From an uncultured Opitutia bacterium (GTDB lineage: Bacteria > Verrucomicrobiota > Verrucomicrobiia > Opitutales > Opitutaceae): 46,778 nt of DNA. Positions 15,996 to 24,849 of the stretch are shown here, piece by piece; position 1 is the stretch's first letter; every line of letters starts with the position of its first letter. The DNA is taken from the NCBI GenBank assembly GCA_903834135.1, contig CAILHZ010000009.1, positions 1 to 46,778 of the forward strand. The letters are read 5' to 3'. A program made the position numbers and the translations under genes. The notes under the pieces are model-generated. The model was not told the origin of the DNA, made no database searches, and saw nothing but the letters and a program-made list of their open reading frames with translations.

Positions 15996-16787
15996 GTGAA
16001 ACTCTTTAAGAAAAAAAACACTGTAATAGGGATGATTCATGTGGGTGCCTTACCGGGCACTCCACTTAGTACTCTATCATTAACGCAGATTGAGAAAGCA
16101 GCACTTAAAGAAGCCAAACTCTATGCCTCGTGTGGGGTAGACTCTATCATGCTAGAGAATATGCATGATATTCCCTATATGAAAGGTTATGTTGGACCTG
16201 AAATAGTCGCTTCTCTTGCGATTATTTGTCGCAGCATTAGAGATAGCGTTAAAATTCCCCTAGGCTTGCAAGTTCTAGCAGGAGCTAACAAGCAAGCGCT
16301 GGCAGTAGCGCACGCAGCAGATTTTAATTTTATTCGCGTTGAAGGCTTTGCATTCGCTCACTTTGCTGATGAAGGCTTGATTGAATCTTGTGCTGCAGAA
16401 TTACTGAGATTTCGTAAAGCAATCAGTGCTGAGAAGATCCAAGTCTGGGCAGATATAAAGAAAAAGCATAGTTCTCATGCTATTACTGCGGATGTTTCAA
16501 TCGCTGAAACAGCTCATGCTGCTGAATTTATGTGTGCTGATACTGTCATAGTGACTGGATCTGCAACTGGTGTAGAACCAAATCTAAACGAAGTTATCAG
16601 TGTAAAAGATGCTGTGTCTATACCTGTTTACCTCGGGTCAGGTATTACACACAAAAACATCGGCTCCTTTAAAGGTAAAGCCGATGGGTTTATTATAGGA
16701 TCTGAATTTAAAAAAGAAGGTAACTGGAAAAATTCTGTAGATACTAAGCGTGTTAACCGATTTATGGGCGCTCTTAAATCTTCTTAA
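15996..16787 (+). CDS. BtpA/SgcQ-family TIM-barrel protein
   Basis: This 263-aa protein is typical in length for the BtpA family. The characteristic N-terminal MIHVGALPGTP appears at residues 13-23, SIMLENMHDIPY at about 50-61, and the phosphate-binding-like GSATGVEPNL and YLGSGITHKNI near the C-terminus. The name comes from a cyanobacterial photosystem I biogenesis factor. SgcQ-type members sit in sugar operons, which fits this location much better. Start is a GTG at 15996 with no Shine-Dalgarno. It probably acts on a phosphorylated sugar or nucleotide-like ligand, but the reaction is unknown. Confidence 0.88.
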   Translation: MKLFKKKNTVIGMIHVGALPGTPLSTLSLTQIEKAALKEAKLYASCGVDSIMLENMHDIPYMKGYVGPEIVASLAIICRSIRDSVKIPLGLQVLAGANKQALAVAHAADFNFIRVEGFAFAHFADEGLIESCAAELLRFRKAISAEKIQVWADIKKKHSSHAITADVSIAETAHAAEFMCADTVIVTGSATGVEPNLNEVISVKDAVSIPVYLGSGITHKNIGSFKGKADGFIIGSEFKKEGNWKNSVDTKRVNRFMGALKSS

Positions 16788-16800
16788 GAAAAGTATTCAA

Positions 16801-17424
16801 TTAGGCTGCATAGCCATCGTTAAATTCAATGATTTCATTATGAGAGATGTCTTCGCGATCTTGGAGATCGAAGATTACCTTAGGTTCCCATAAGTGAGAG
16901 CGTAGAGGCTCCAGTACACGTCTTGGAATATCAGGACTAGCGAGATGACTTAAGATGGTAAGGGTTTGTTTCGAAGCTGGGAGACCTAACCACTCTAGGA
17001 TTCCAAAAATTCCGTTACGCGCATAAATAGCATTAATTTCCCGCCATGCTGGTTCAGTAATGCCACGTAAATTTTCATGCGCAGCTAGAAATGAAATAAT
17101 AGCAGGTGTTTCTTCTAGGGCATCAAATAGGGTATGGCAGTGGTTGATTACATAGAGAGCTTCAAGGCGTCCGTATTTAAACTGTTCAACAACATTACGA
17201 ACGCGGTATGGAACGTAATCCATGTACTCCCACCATTCATCATTGCTAAGGGTTGCAGCAGCAGAAGCGTAAACATCAATTGTAGGGTTAACAGCGACCC
17301 AGCCTTTACTGGTTTCGCATTCAATTTGAACTGCTGGCCAAGGCATAGCGCGGAAAGCGGTTCCGTAATGAAACCACGAAAGATCAGCTGGGGGAGTAAC
17401 CTCGAATAATGATTTATAGTTCAT
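16801..17424 (-). CDS. Hypothetical protein, Trp-rich
   Basis: This protein is about 207 aa if started at the ATG at 17424 (MNYKSLFEV). The longest frame would begin at 17511 and overlap the divergent WYL gene, which is unlikely. It is soluble, with no signal or membrane segment, rich in aromatic residues (WHDEWWEYMDY-like cluster around NDEWWEYMDYVPYRV), and ends in an acidic tail. Residues about 70-150 look helical, with FGILEWLGLPASKQTLTILS. I do not recognise the family and see no catalytic motif. It converges on the BtpA gene 13 bp away. Confidence 0.7.
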   Translation of the reverse strand: MNYKSLFEVTPPADLSWFHYGTAFRAMPWPAVQIECETSKGWVAVNPTIDVYASAAATLSNDEWWEYMDYVPYRVRNVVEQFKYGRLEALYVINHCHTLFDALEETPAIISFLAAHENLRGITEPAWREINAIYARNGIFGILEWLGLPASKQTLTILSHLASPDIPRRVLEPLRSHLWEPKVIFDLQDREDISHNEIIEFNDGYAA

Positions 17425-17493
17425 ACAGAGGACTATACAGGTATAGGTGAGACATTGCTTGTCCCAGCCTAAAAAATCTGAAATACTCATCCT

Positions 17494-18480
17494 ATGGTAG
17501 ATCGTGCTCAACTTTCCCGTCCTCCACTAGAGCGTATGCTAAAAATACATGATATTCTTAGACGTGGCACACTCGTAAATTGTACACGTTTATGCTCTGA
17601 GCTTGAGGTTTGCCGTAAAACGATTGTGAGGGATATCGGTTTTATGCGAGATAGACTTAATCTACCGATTGAATTTGATCCGCAAATTCAGTCTTACCGC
17701 TATACCCAACCTGTAACTTCATTTCCTACGGTACAGGTTTCGGAAGGTGAATTAGTGGCACTACTTGTTGCACGCCGAGCTTTAGAGCAGTACCGAGGAA
17801 CTCCCTTTCATAGGCAGCTAGAAGTTGCTTTTGATAAATTAGCAGCCGGACTAAAAGATAGAATATCATTCTCTCCAGCAGACGAATTAGGAAGCGTGTC
17901 CTTTAAAAATATTGGGTTAGGTAAAACTGATCTTACTGTTTTTAATGCGTTAAGTTTGGCGGTCCTAAAGCAGTTGCAAGTTACCTTTAAATATAAAAAG
18001 CCGGGAGGTAAAAAGCCTGATAAACGCACAATTCAGCCTTATCACTTAACTCACCGTGAGAATTTGTGGTACCTCATTGGGTTTGATTTAGAGCGTAAAG
18101 CGCTAAGAACTTTCGCATTACCTCGTTTAGATTCAGTTGAGGTAAGTACTATAGAATTTACTCGGCCTAGTACCTTTACACCGGAAAAATTCTTTTCAGG
18201 TGCTATGGGGGTTCTTCAAGGTGATGGAGATCATCAGGTCGTCATTCGATTCAATGCCCAGAGTGCAGATAGGGTTAAAGAAAGAGAATGGCATGAATCT
18301 CAAGTCATGCATGAATTGCCAGGTGGTAGACTAGAGTTAAGACTTAGGCTAGGTGCGTTAGAAGAAGTTGAGACATGGATCTTAAGATGGGGTACAGCAG
18401 CTGAAGTAATACAACCATTAGTCTTACGGGAAAGACTGCGTAAGGTTTCAGAGTCATTGCATGACATGTATAAAAAATAA
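17494..18480 (+). CDS. WYL-domain transcriptional regulator
   Basis: This 328-aa protein has a DeoR/HTH-11-type winged helix at residues about 12-65 (LVNCTRLCSELEVCRKTIVR followed by DIGFMRDRL). The central WYL domain (about 145-235) carries the signature PYHLTHRENLWYLIGFD and ends FALPRLDSVEV. A WCX-like C-terminal extension follows (about 245-325, with WILRWGTAAEVI). WYL proteins bind nucleic acids or nucleotides and control diverse stress, defence or metabolic genes. Here nothing defence-related is adjacent. The target may be the divergent hypothetical gene or itself, by inference only. Confidence 0.93.
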   Translation: MVDRAQLSRPPLERMLKIHDILRRGTLVNCTRLCSELEVCRKTIVRDIGFMRDRLNLPIEFDPQIQSYRYTQPVTSFPTVQVSEGELVALLVARRALEQYRGTPFHRQLEVAFDKLAAGLKDRISFSPADELGSVSFKNIGLGKTDLTVFNALSLAVLKQLQVTFKYKKPGGKKPDKRTIQPYHLTHRENLWYLIGFDLERKALRTFALPRLDSVEVSTIEFTRPSTFTPEKFFSGAMGVLQGDGDHQVVIRFNAQSADRVKEREWHESQVMHELPGGRLELRLRLGALEEVETWILRWGTAAEVIQPLVLRERLRKVSESLHDMYKK

Positions 18481-18523
18481 TACCTCTTTATTTATATGAA
18501 TATAAAAATATAATTCTTAAATT

Positions 18524-18916
18524 ATGAATTTAAACGATTCACTGGGTATAATTGAACTCAATCATGTAGCTATTGCTGTTACAGACGTGGATGCGAGTAA
18601 TCGATTTTACCGAGATGTACTCTTACTTGAGCTTTTGCCTAGGCCAGCGTTTGATTTTCCTGGATCTTGGTTTAGGCTAGGGAGCGTACAAGAACTTCAT
18701 TTGATTGGAGGTCGTAAAGCACCTAAATCACAAGGTGATCAGCAAGCCGGTCACTTTGCACTAAGAGTGGCAGACATTTCTGTAGTGCATGCCCATTTCA
18801 AAAAGCTTGGTATAGTCTACATGGGACCACTGTGTAGGCCTGACGGAGCAACTCAGATATTTATCACAGATCCTGACGGCAACTGGCTTGAGCTTTTTAG
18901 TCCTGCAAAGCAGTAA
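18524..18916 (+). CDS. VOC (glyoxalase/dioxygenase superfamily) protein
   Basis: This 130-aa single-module vicinal oxygen chelate protein shows paired beta-alpha-beta-beta-beta units: LNHVAIAVTDVDASNRFYRD (residues about 12-31), FRLGSVQELHLIGG, GHFALRVADI, and the C-terminal IFITDPDGNWLELFSP with the typical metal-ligand Glu in LELF. His14 in NHVAI is the usual first metal ligand, and His in GHFAL or ELHLI may complete the site. The specific reaction (glyoxalase, epimerase or resistance) cannot be assigned. The ATG lacks a Shine-Dalgarno. The gene ends 5 bp from the convergent ABC-F gene. Confidence 0.9.
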   Translation: MNLNDSLGIIELNHVAIAVTDVDASNRFYRDVLLLELLPRPAFDFPGSWFRLGSVQELHLIGGRKAPKSQGDQQAGHFALRVADISVVHAHFKKLGIVYMGPLCRPDGATQIFITDPDGNWLELFSPAKQ

Positions 18917-18921
18917 ATAGT

Positions 18922-20727
18922 TCAGCTTCCTAGCCTCAGTGCTTCAAGCTCTTCCCAGCGACTAAATGCCGTAGCATGATCGTTCTCTAGTTGTTCGAGT
19001 TGTGCGCGGGTTTTATTAAATAAGATAGGTTCTTTTTGATAAAAAGTGGGATCGGCTAATAAAGCGGCAACAGAGGCCTGTTCTTTTTCAAACGCTTCAA
19101 TTTTAGCGGGTAGGGTATCCAATTCTTTTTGCTCTTTATTGGTTAGCTTACGAGCTGCTTTTGTCAGTTTTTCTTTTTTAACTTCAATAGACGGTTTTAT
19201 TGCGAGTGCTGGATTTGGTTTATGTAGAGATTTCTGTCGAATCCAGTCCTGATAGCCACCGACGTAGTCACCAATAACGCCATTACCCTCAAATACAAAA
19301 GTTGAGGTGACTACATTATCAAGAAATTCACGGTCGTGACTTACGAGTAGTAAAGTTCCGCTATATTCAACAAGTAAGTCTTCGAGTAAATCGAGTGTTT
19401 CTGCGTCCAAGTCATTGGTTGGCTCGTCCATGACGAGCACATTGCAGGGCTTAGTGAAAAGACGAGCCAGCAGCAGGCGATTACGTTCACCACCTGATAA
19501 TACACCAGCTGGTGTACGCGCACGACTTGGTTCGAAGAGGAAATCCTGTAAGTAAGAGATTACGTTCTTAGAGTGCCCATCAATGAAGACTGTAGAATTT
19601 CCATTAGCGATATTATCTGCTACGGTTTTTTTATCATCAATTTGCTCACGTAGTTGATCGAAATACACGACTTCAAGCTTGGTGCCGTGTTTAATGGTTC
19701 CTTCAGTCGGGGCAATCTGACCTAAAAGGATTTTAATTAACGTTGTCTTACCTGCACCGTTGGGACCTATCAGACCTATCTTGTCACCACGGATGATTGT
19801 CGTTGTCATGTCCTTAACGAGTGATTCTCCATTAGGCCAATTAAACGATAGGTTTTCAGTCTCGATGACCTTAACGCCAGACCTTTCGGCTTCGGCGAGT
19901 TTTAAATTAACACTGCCTGTACGGTCCCTGCGTGCACTGCGTTCTGCACGCATTTGCATCAGTTGATTAATGCGGCTTTGAGCGCGTGATCTTTGAGCTC
20001 TAACACCACGGCGAATCCAAGCTTCCTCTTGTGCTAGCTTTTTATCAAACAGAGCTTGTTGGCGCTCTACTTGTTCAAGTACTTCTTGTTTTCGTACTAA
20101 GTAGGTATCGTAATCGCATGACCAGCTTGCAAGTCGTCCGCGGTCAAGTTCTAGAATACGCGTTGCCATCTTTCGCAAGAAAGCGCGGTCGTGAGTCACG
20201 AACATGAGTGATAGGCGACTTTCTAGCAGAAATTCTTCAAGCCAAATAATGGATTCAATATCCAAATGATTAGTTGGTTCATCCAGTAAGAGTAGGTCAG
20301 GTTGACCTGCTAGGGCTCGGCCTAAAAGTGCTCTACGTTTTAAACCACCAGATAAGACAGAAAATTCTGCTTTTGGATTTAGCTGAAGGCGTTCAATTAA
20401 ATCTTCTACACGAACATCGCGTTCCCAATCTTCTTCATGATGGGATGTCTCCCTAAGTCCTGAGCTAATGATATCATGGACTGAACCAGTAATGTCTGTA
20501 GGGACTTCTTGGGTAAGCCAAGTAAAGTGTGCTCCTTCTGGTCTAAAAATATCTCCCTTATCTGGCTGCATTTGACCTGTGATGATCTTCATCAAAGTCG
20601 ATTTGCCAGCTCCGTTACGCCCAACTAAACAGACGCGTTCTCCCGGATCAATTTGGAGATTTGCTTTCTCTAAAATTGAGGGACCGCCAAAGGCGAGACT
20701 AACATCGAGGAGACTGAGTAATGCCAT
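18922..20727 (-). CDS. uup: ABC-F ATPase, Uup-like
   Basis: This 601-aa soluble protein has two ABC domains and no membrane segments. The first Walker A is GRNGAGKS (36-43), with LSGG and LLLDEPTNHLD signatures. The second domain has GPNGAGKT, LSGGERNRLLLARL and LVMDEPTNDLDAETLDLLE. A basic linker with QRSRAQSRINQL lies between them. The C-terminal about 90 residues are a charged coiled coil (TKAARKLTNKEQKELDTLPA), characteristic of Uup-type ABC-F proteins, which bind DNA or ribosomes. Such proteins act on the ribosome or at replication/repair structures. A second ABC-F of a different subfamily lies at 40649. Confidence 0.9.
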   Translation of the reverse strand: MALLSLLDVSLAFGGPSILEKANLQIDPGERVCLVGRNGAGKSTLMKIITGQMQPDKGDIFRPEGAHFTWLTQEVPTDITGSVHDIISSGLRETSHHEEDWERDVRVEDLIERLQLNPKAEFSVLSGGLKRRALLGRALAGQPDLLLLDEPTNHLDIESIIWLEEFLLESRLSLMFVTHDRAFLRKMATRILELDRGRLASWSCDYDTYLVRKQEVLEQVERQQALFDKKLAQEEAWIRRGVRAQRSRAQSRINQLMQMRAERSARRDRTGSVNLKLAEAERSGVKVIETENLSFNWPNGESLVKDMTTTIIRGDKIGLIGPNGAGKTTLIKILLGQIAPTEGTIKHGTKLEVVYFDQLREQIDDKKTVADNIANGNSTVFIDGHSKNVISYLQDFLFEPSRARTPAGVLSGGERNRLLLARLFTKPCNVLVMDEPTNDLDAETLDLLEDLLVEYSGTLLLVSHDREFLDNVVTSTFVFEGNGVIGDYVGGYQDWIRQKSLHKPNPALAIKPSIEVKKEKLTKAARKLTNKEQKELDTLPAKIEAFEKEQASVAALLADPTFYQKEPILFNKTRAQLEQLENDHATAFSRWEELEALRLGS

Positions 20728-20798
20728 TCAGTGTCCAACGTAGAGAACTCACTATCGACGTGCAATGCCTAGAAAAATTTTCTTTTAAGGAGCTAAAA

Positions 20799-21479
20799 TC
20801 ACTCTAATTGCTTACGAAATGCACTAAATTGAGCCTTTATCGTCTCAATCTCAGCTTTTAATGCTGCAACTTCAGTCTCTAGCTTCAAAACGCGCTCTGG
20901 CTCCACACGTAGTGGTGAAAGGGTAGCCTCTGTTTTAATTTCTGATGTTGTCTCAGTAATGATTGGTGCACCCGAGAAAAGATGCATGTAGCGCTGCTCT
21001 TTGTATCCAGCTTGGCGTGGTAATTTTACAACGAGTGGGGCACTGGGACGAGTCGACAAATACTCGAGTACTTTTTCTACTTCGTCTAAGCTTTCAAATT
21101 CGTGCATGCGAGCGGAGCGTGTACGTAGTTCGCCCAGCGTTTGCGGTCCACGTAGCATGAGGTTACACAGCAGTGATATTTCCGGGCGAGAGAGGTCTAC
21201 ATCAGTCTCTGCAAATCGGTGGGAATACTTAGGTACACGGCTATCTGCACCTTTAAATAAATTAGCCAGACGCTTATCACGTAAACTTTCTAAAGCTCTC
21301 ATCACTTCATATTCTTCAAGATCCATCACAGGTTCGCGATTCGATGTCTGATTGCACGCTGCAGTAAGAGCACTGAGGCGAATTGGATAATATTCAGGTG
21401 TAGTGATCTCTTTTTCGATGAGAGAGCCTAGTACACGAACTTCGTGAGCGTTGAGTAAGGTGGATTCCGTTTCAGCCAT
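20799..21479 (-). CDS. YceH/DUF480 family protein
   Basis: This 226-aa protein is the usual length for the YceH family. It consists of two winged-helix domains: LLNAHEVRVLGSLIEKEITT at the N-terminus and EISLLCNLMLRGPQTLGELR (about residues 100-120) opening the second. The family marker NQTSNREPVMDLEEYEV is present. A C-terminal coiled coil (LETEVAALKAEIETIKAQF) suggests self-association. The molecular role is unknown in the family; DNA binding is inferred from the fold. It stands between the tRNA-Phe and Uup genes on the same strand. Confidence 0.93.
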   Translation of the reverse strand: MAETESTLLNAHEVRVLGSLIEKEITTPEYYPIRLSALTAACNQTSNREPVMDLEEYEVMRALESLRDKRLANLFKGADSRVPKYSHRFAETDVDLSRPEISLLCNLMLRGPQTLGELRTRSARMHEFESLDEVEKVLEYLSTRPSAPLVVKLPRQAGYKEQRYMHLFSGAPIITETTSEIKTEATLSPLRVEPERVLKLETEVAALKAEIETIKAQFSAFRKQLE

Positions 21480-21642
21480 GTAAGAGATAATAGGAAAGCA
21501 ATTCCGGTGAACAAGCTAAGGCTTTCAACGTACTAAGCATAATTGTGACTTAAAGAGGATAGGAATTTGCGCTTAAGACCTAACCTGGTAAAGCGTACCC
21601 ATATGATACCTCTATAGTTACCTAAGTCGTTGAAAGAGAAGA

Positions 21643-21718
21643 TGGTGGCGACTCCCGGAATCGAACCGGGGACACATAGATTTTCAGTCTACTGCTCTAC
21701 CGACTGAGCTAAGTCGCC
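21643..21718 (-). tRNA. tRNA-Phe (GAA)
   Basis: The 76-nt cloverleaf reads on the minus strand. The acceptor stem is GGCGACT paired with AGTCGCC, the D arm is AGCTCAGTCGGTAGAGC, and the anticodon loop CTGAAAA with anticodon GAA closes a GTAGA/TCTAT stem. The T arm is CCGGGG-type with GGTTCGATTCC, and the 3' CCA is encoded. The Phe identity follows from the anticodon. Confidence 0.97.
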
Positions 21719-21780
21719 ATCAAACAAAGGGTTATTAGGTATGTTCCCGCTCTCTTCGGCAAGCGGAAATTACAACCGTT

Positions 21781-22794
21781 TTAAGCTTCGCATTTAAGTA
21801 CGTAAATAATGCCCTGGGTGGAGCCTACTGCCAAATAGCGGTCATCCCATGACCAAGCTATCTTTGTGGCTGCTGCGGGCATCTTAACGGTAGCCCTGAG
21901 AGGGTTTTTACGCTCAGGACTCCATAATTCTAAGGTGCCGTCGAGTGAACCTGTGGCTAAAATGCCGTGCGAATTTTGAAAAGCTAATGCGCATACGGGT
22001 GCATCATGGGGGAGCATGTTTGGTTCACGCCCTTCAGGTCCTGCGCCTGAGCAGTCCCATAAACAAGCATCTCTACCACCACTTGTTGCTAGCCAGCGGC
22101 TCGTGATATCAAAACTTAAATGCTTCACTTTGCCTTCGTAGCCACTCATGTGAAGTTCAGCGTCTTCTGAAGGAATCCATAAGTGAACACTTGGATCTGC
22201 ATTTCCTGACACAAGCCAACGACTGTTGGGAGACCATGCTAGTGTATTTATACCGTTTGCATAGGTGAGTTCTTTTTGAACAATCCAATCATCACTGTCC
22301 CAGAGTTTAACACCGCCAAAATGTGCTGCTGCAAGACAACCTCCTTCAGGATCCCAGGCTAGTGCTGAAATTGTTTTAGCAGCATCGGGGAGTTGTTTCA
22401 GTACAGAGCCATCGGTTTTTAAGATGCTTAATTTTTTCCCACAGCTTGCAGCTAAAGATGTATTAGAGCCTAGGGTAGGTCTAAAACCAATGTGTTCTAT
22501 CCAGTCGTTTCCGATTGAGGCAGTTGAAGTATGCTGACCTGCCAGAGGATCCCAAAATTTAACACAGCCGTCTTGGCCTCCACTGGCTAAGACAAGAGAG
22601 TCTGGAGAAAAGCGAAGTGTGTTTGTGCCATTGGCATGACCAGAAACGCTTAAGCGCTTAGCGCCGTCCTTAGCATTATACGCTTCTATTGGACCTGAGC
22701 CCGAAGCTGCGGCAAGAAGACTTCCATCTCTAGACCACTCTAAGTCGATGACATAGTCATCCAGTTGTGCTGCCCAAAACTTAGTCAGGTTCAT
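21781..22794 (-). CDS. WD40-repeat protein coupled to the G3E GTPase
   Basis: This 337-aa protein consists almost wholly of WD40 repeats, enough for a seven-bladed propeller. Blades end in recognisable motifs such as [44 protein letters not shown] and [13 protein letters not shown]. There is no signal peptide, so it is cytosolic. Its ATG overlaps the TGA of the G3E gene (ATGA), so translation is coupled. A protein-interaction platform for the GTPase or its metal client is inferred. No enzymatic motif is seen. Confidence 0.93.
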   Translation of the reverse strand: MNLTKFWAAQLDDYVIDLEWSRDGSLLAAASGSGPIEAYNAKDGAKRLSVSGHANGTNTLRFSPDSLVLASGGQDGCVKFWDPLAGQHTSTASIGNDWIEHIGFRPTLGSNTSLAASCGKKLSILKTDGSVLKQLPDAAKTISALAWDPEGGCLAAAHFGGVKLWDSDDWIVQKELTYANGINTLAWSPNSRWLVSGNADPSVHLWIPSEDAELHMSGYEGKVKHLSFDITSRWLATSGGRDACLWDCSGAGPEGREPNMLPHDAPVCALAFQNSHGILATGSLDGTLELWSPERKNPLRATVKMPAAATKIAWSWDDRYLAVGSTQGIIYVLKCEA

Positions 22795-24182
22795 GCGAGA
22801 CAGGACTTGAAGGAGGCGTTTAGTGCTGCTCGATCTAGATTTTTACCGATGAAAACAAGTGTATTCATTCGTTTATCTGAGCCCCATTCACGATCGAATT
22901 TAGCATCAAAGAGCATGTGTACACCTTGGAATACAAGGCGCTTGGTGCTTCCCTTAACTGAAATAACGCCTTTCATGCGGTAAATATCATTTCCTTTTAC
23001 GCGCAGTAATTCGCTAATCCAGGCATTGAGTTTCTTTCCATCCAATTCACCTATTTCATGAATACCAACTGAGGTTACATCTTCGTTGTGGCTGTGTGCT
23101 GGGTGATAATCGTTTTGCCATCCTGGCTTTACATTTTCGCCGCATACTTGGATGTGAAGAGGGACTTCTGAGCATTGCTCAAATACCACATAAAATCCTG
23201 GAGTCTTAATCTCTATTTTGAAACGACCATTGCCGTCTTTTAGTTCAAGACGATTAAGTGTTGCACCCAAAGCGAGATTTTCAGATTCAACAACCTTTTT
23301 TTCCCAATCTGAAAATACATTTAATGCTAAATCCCTTGCTGCATGAATATCTGTTTCATTTAGGTTATCAAGAGGTAGGATTACTACATCAAGTTCGTTC
23401 TCGTTGCGATCATGTTCATGATGATGATCATGCCCGCAGTCGTGATGATCATGATCATGATCCACATGGCCGATTACAAAATCATGATTACCCTGAGGTA
23501 GCGCATAGGCACCTGCCCATTCGAAAGGGTATTCGGGTTCCAAAAATGCAGGATCAAGTTCTGTAGCGCGGCTTAAATTAAAACCACCTACATTTAGTAC
23601 ATCCTTTATAGGAATAGCGCAGTTGTTTGTCGTGTGTATTTTGGCAACCGCATTGATTGAATGAATGCGTGATTTAAGCTTCGTGAGTTCCTCCGCAGTA
23701 ACTAAATCTGTTTTGTTAAGAACGATTACATCTGCAAAGCCGATTTGTTTTACGGATTCATCTCCTGCGTCTAAGTGAGTTGAGACATGCTTTGCATCAA
23801 CGACTGTAACAATCGCATCTAAACGAAATGCAGTGCGTATCTCATCATCAGTAAAAAAGGTTTGAGCAACCGGTGCTGGATTTGCGAGACCTGTTGTTTC
23901 AATTAAAATGCCGTCAAGACGGTCTTTGCGTTTAAGTAGGCGTCCTAAAATACGAATTAAGTCACCCCTAACTGAACAACAAATGCATCCATTGTTCATT
24001 TCGAAGAGTTCTTCATCACTTGAGATAACCAGTTGGTTATCGACACCTACTTCACCAAACTCATTTTCAATCACGGCTAGTTTAAGCCCATGTTGTTCGG
24101 TTAAAATACGGTTTAATAGGGTAGTTTTACCGGCTCCAAGGAAGCCTGTTAGAACTGTGACTGGAATTGGACCTTCTGCCAT
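22791..24182 (-). CDS. G3E-family (CobW/YjiA/ZNG1-like) metallochaperone GTPase
   Basis: This protein is about 463 aa; the ATG at 24182 is preferred over a TTG two codons upstream. The GTPase domain shows Walker [19 protein letters not shown], the metal-binding NNGCICC (CxCC), IETTGLANP and NKTD. A histidine/aspartate-rich linker (about residues 241-260) is a metal-binding stretch. An unusual segment of about 110 residues follows, with a second His cluster ([10 protein letters not shown]), before the CobW_C domain ([20 protein letters not shown]). Members deliver zinc or cobalt to enzymes. The WD40 gene downstream is translationally coupled. Zinc allocation is the likeliest role, by family inference. 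Confidence 0.92.
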   Translation of the reverse strand: MAEGPIPVTVLTGFLGAGKTTLLNRILTEQHGLKLAVIENEFGEVGVDNQLVISSDEELFEMNNGCICCSVRGDLIRILGRLLKRKDRLDGILIETTGLANPAPVAQTFFTDDEIRTAFRLDAIVTVVDAKHVSTHLDAGDESVKQIGFADVIVLNKTDLVTAEELTKLKSRIHSINAVAKIHTTNNCAIPIKDVLNVGGFNLSRATELDPAFLEPEYPFEWAGAYALPQGNHDFVIGHVDHDHDHHDCGHDHHHEHDRNENELDVVILPLDNLNETDIHAARDLALNVFSDWEKKVVESENLALGATLNRLELKDGNGRFKIEIKTPGFYVVFEQCSEVPLHIQVCGENVKPGWQNDYHPAHSHNEDVTSVGIHEIGELDGKKLNAWISELLRVKGNDIYRMKGVISVKGSTKRLVFQGVHMLFDAKFDREWGSDKRMNTLVFIGKNLDRAALNASFKSCLA

Positions 24183-24252
24183 AACCAAACACTATAGCTA
24201 ATCTCTTTAAAGCTGCAACCGTGGAAGCAGGGCATTCTTTAATGCCTTAGAC

Positions 24253-24846
24253 TTACAGATGAGGAGGATATAACCCAGGGGTCAGTACCTCATCATCTGT
24301 TGTATAAAGCTTCTTGTCGGGTCCTGCAGAGCGAATCTGCATGTCTGTACCCGAGAGTTGATGGAAGTAAAAGGGTGTTCCCCATCTATCGCAGAGCTCT
24401 CCTTGGGCGTTTATGGCTGGGCAACTCTTGGGTATAAAAGCAAAGTCTAATTTATTTTTACCACTTAAGATAGCCGTGATATCTTTATTATCACCGATAG
24501 GATCATCTCCGTGCATAGCACTGCGGTACTGTTGAAAAATATCATCAAGTAGACGTAAATCTGCATGGATATCTGTCGTAGAAGAATTTAGTAAGTCAGC
24601 TAAATGAGAGGGTGCATCATCCGCTCTTAAGCCAGCTTCAGTCTTAGCTACATTGGGTTGATTGCTGCGTGCTAAAGAAGGAGAGTTTTCAGATTTACTC
24701 GTTACTGCTGATGTAGATTTATCCTCTAAACTCTTTTCTGATGGCTTAGTCGTACTCTTAATGTAGAAAAATAATTCTACAGCAGCTAGAAGAGCAACAA
24801 CCCCTAAGACTATTTTTTTCTGAGCCGAAGCAGTAAGATCAGCCAT
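24253..24846 (-). CDS. Membrane-anchored protein with GspG-like C-terminal domain
   Basis: This 197-aa protein has one N-terminal transmembrane segment (residues about 12-30) and then a Ser/Lys-rich linker. The C-terminal domain resembles the calcium-binding end of type II secretion major pseudopilins: CDRWGTPFYFHQLSG followed by IRSAGPDKKLYTTDDEVL. A prepilin peptidase site (G-FTLIE) is absent, so it is not itself a pseudopilin. The gene begins 3 bp after the DUF1501 stop and so belongs to the DUF1800-DUF1501 unit. A part in surface display or secretion of those proteins is inferred; no function is established. Confidence 0.78.
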   Translation of the reverse strand: MADLTASAQKKIVLGVVALLAAVELFFYIKSTTKPSEKSLEDKSTSAVTSKSENSPSLARSNQPNVAKTEAGLRADDAPSHLADLLNSSTTDIHADLRLLDDIFQQYRSAMHGDDPIGDNKDITAILSGKNKLDFAFIPKSCPAINAQGELCDRWGTPFYFHQLSGTDMQIRSAGPDKKLYTTDDEVLTPGLYPPHL

Positions 24847-24849
24847 GGC

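Noticed and set aside
17494..18480. WYL regulator as a marker of a defence island
   Set aside because: WYL proteins often accompany defence systems, but the neighbours are a hypothetical protein, a VOC protein and Uup. No nuclease, methylase or toxin-antitoxin pair is seen.
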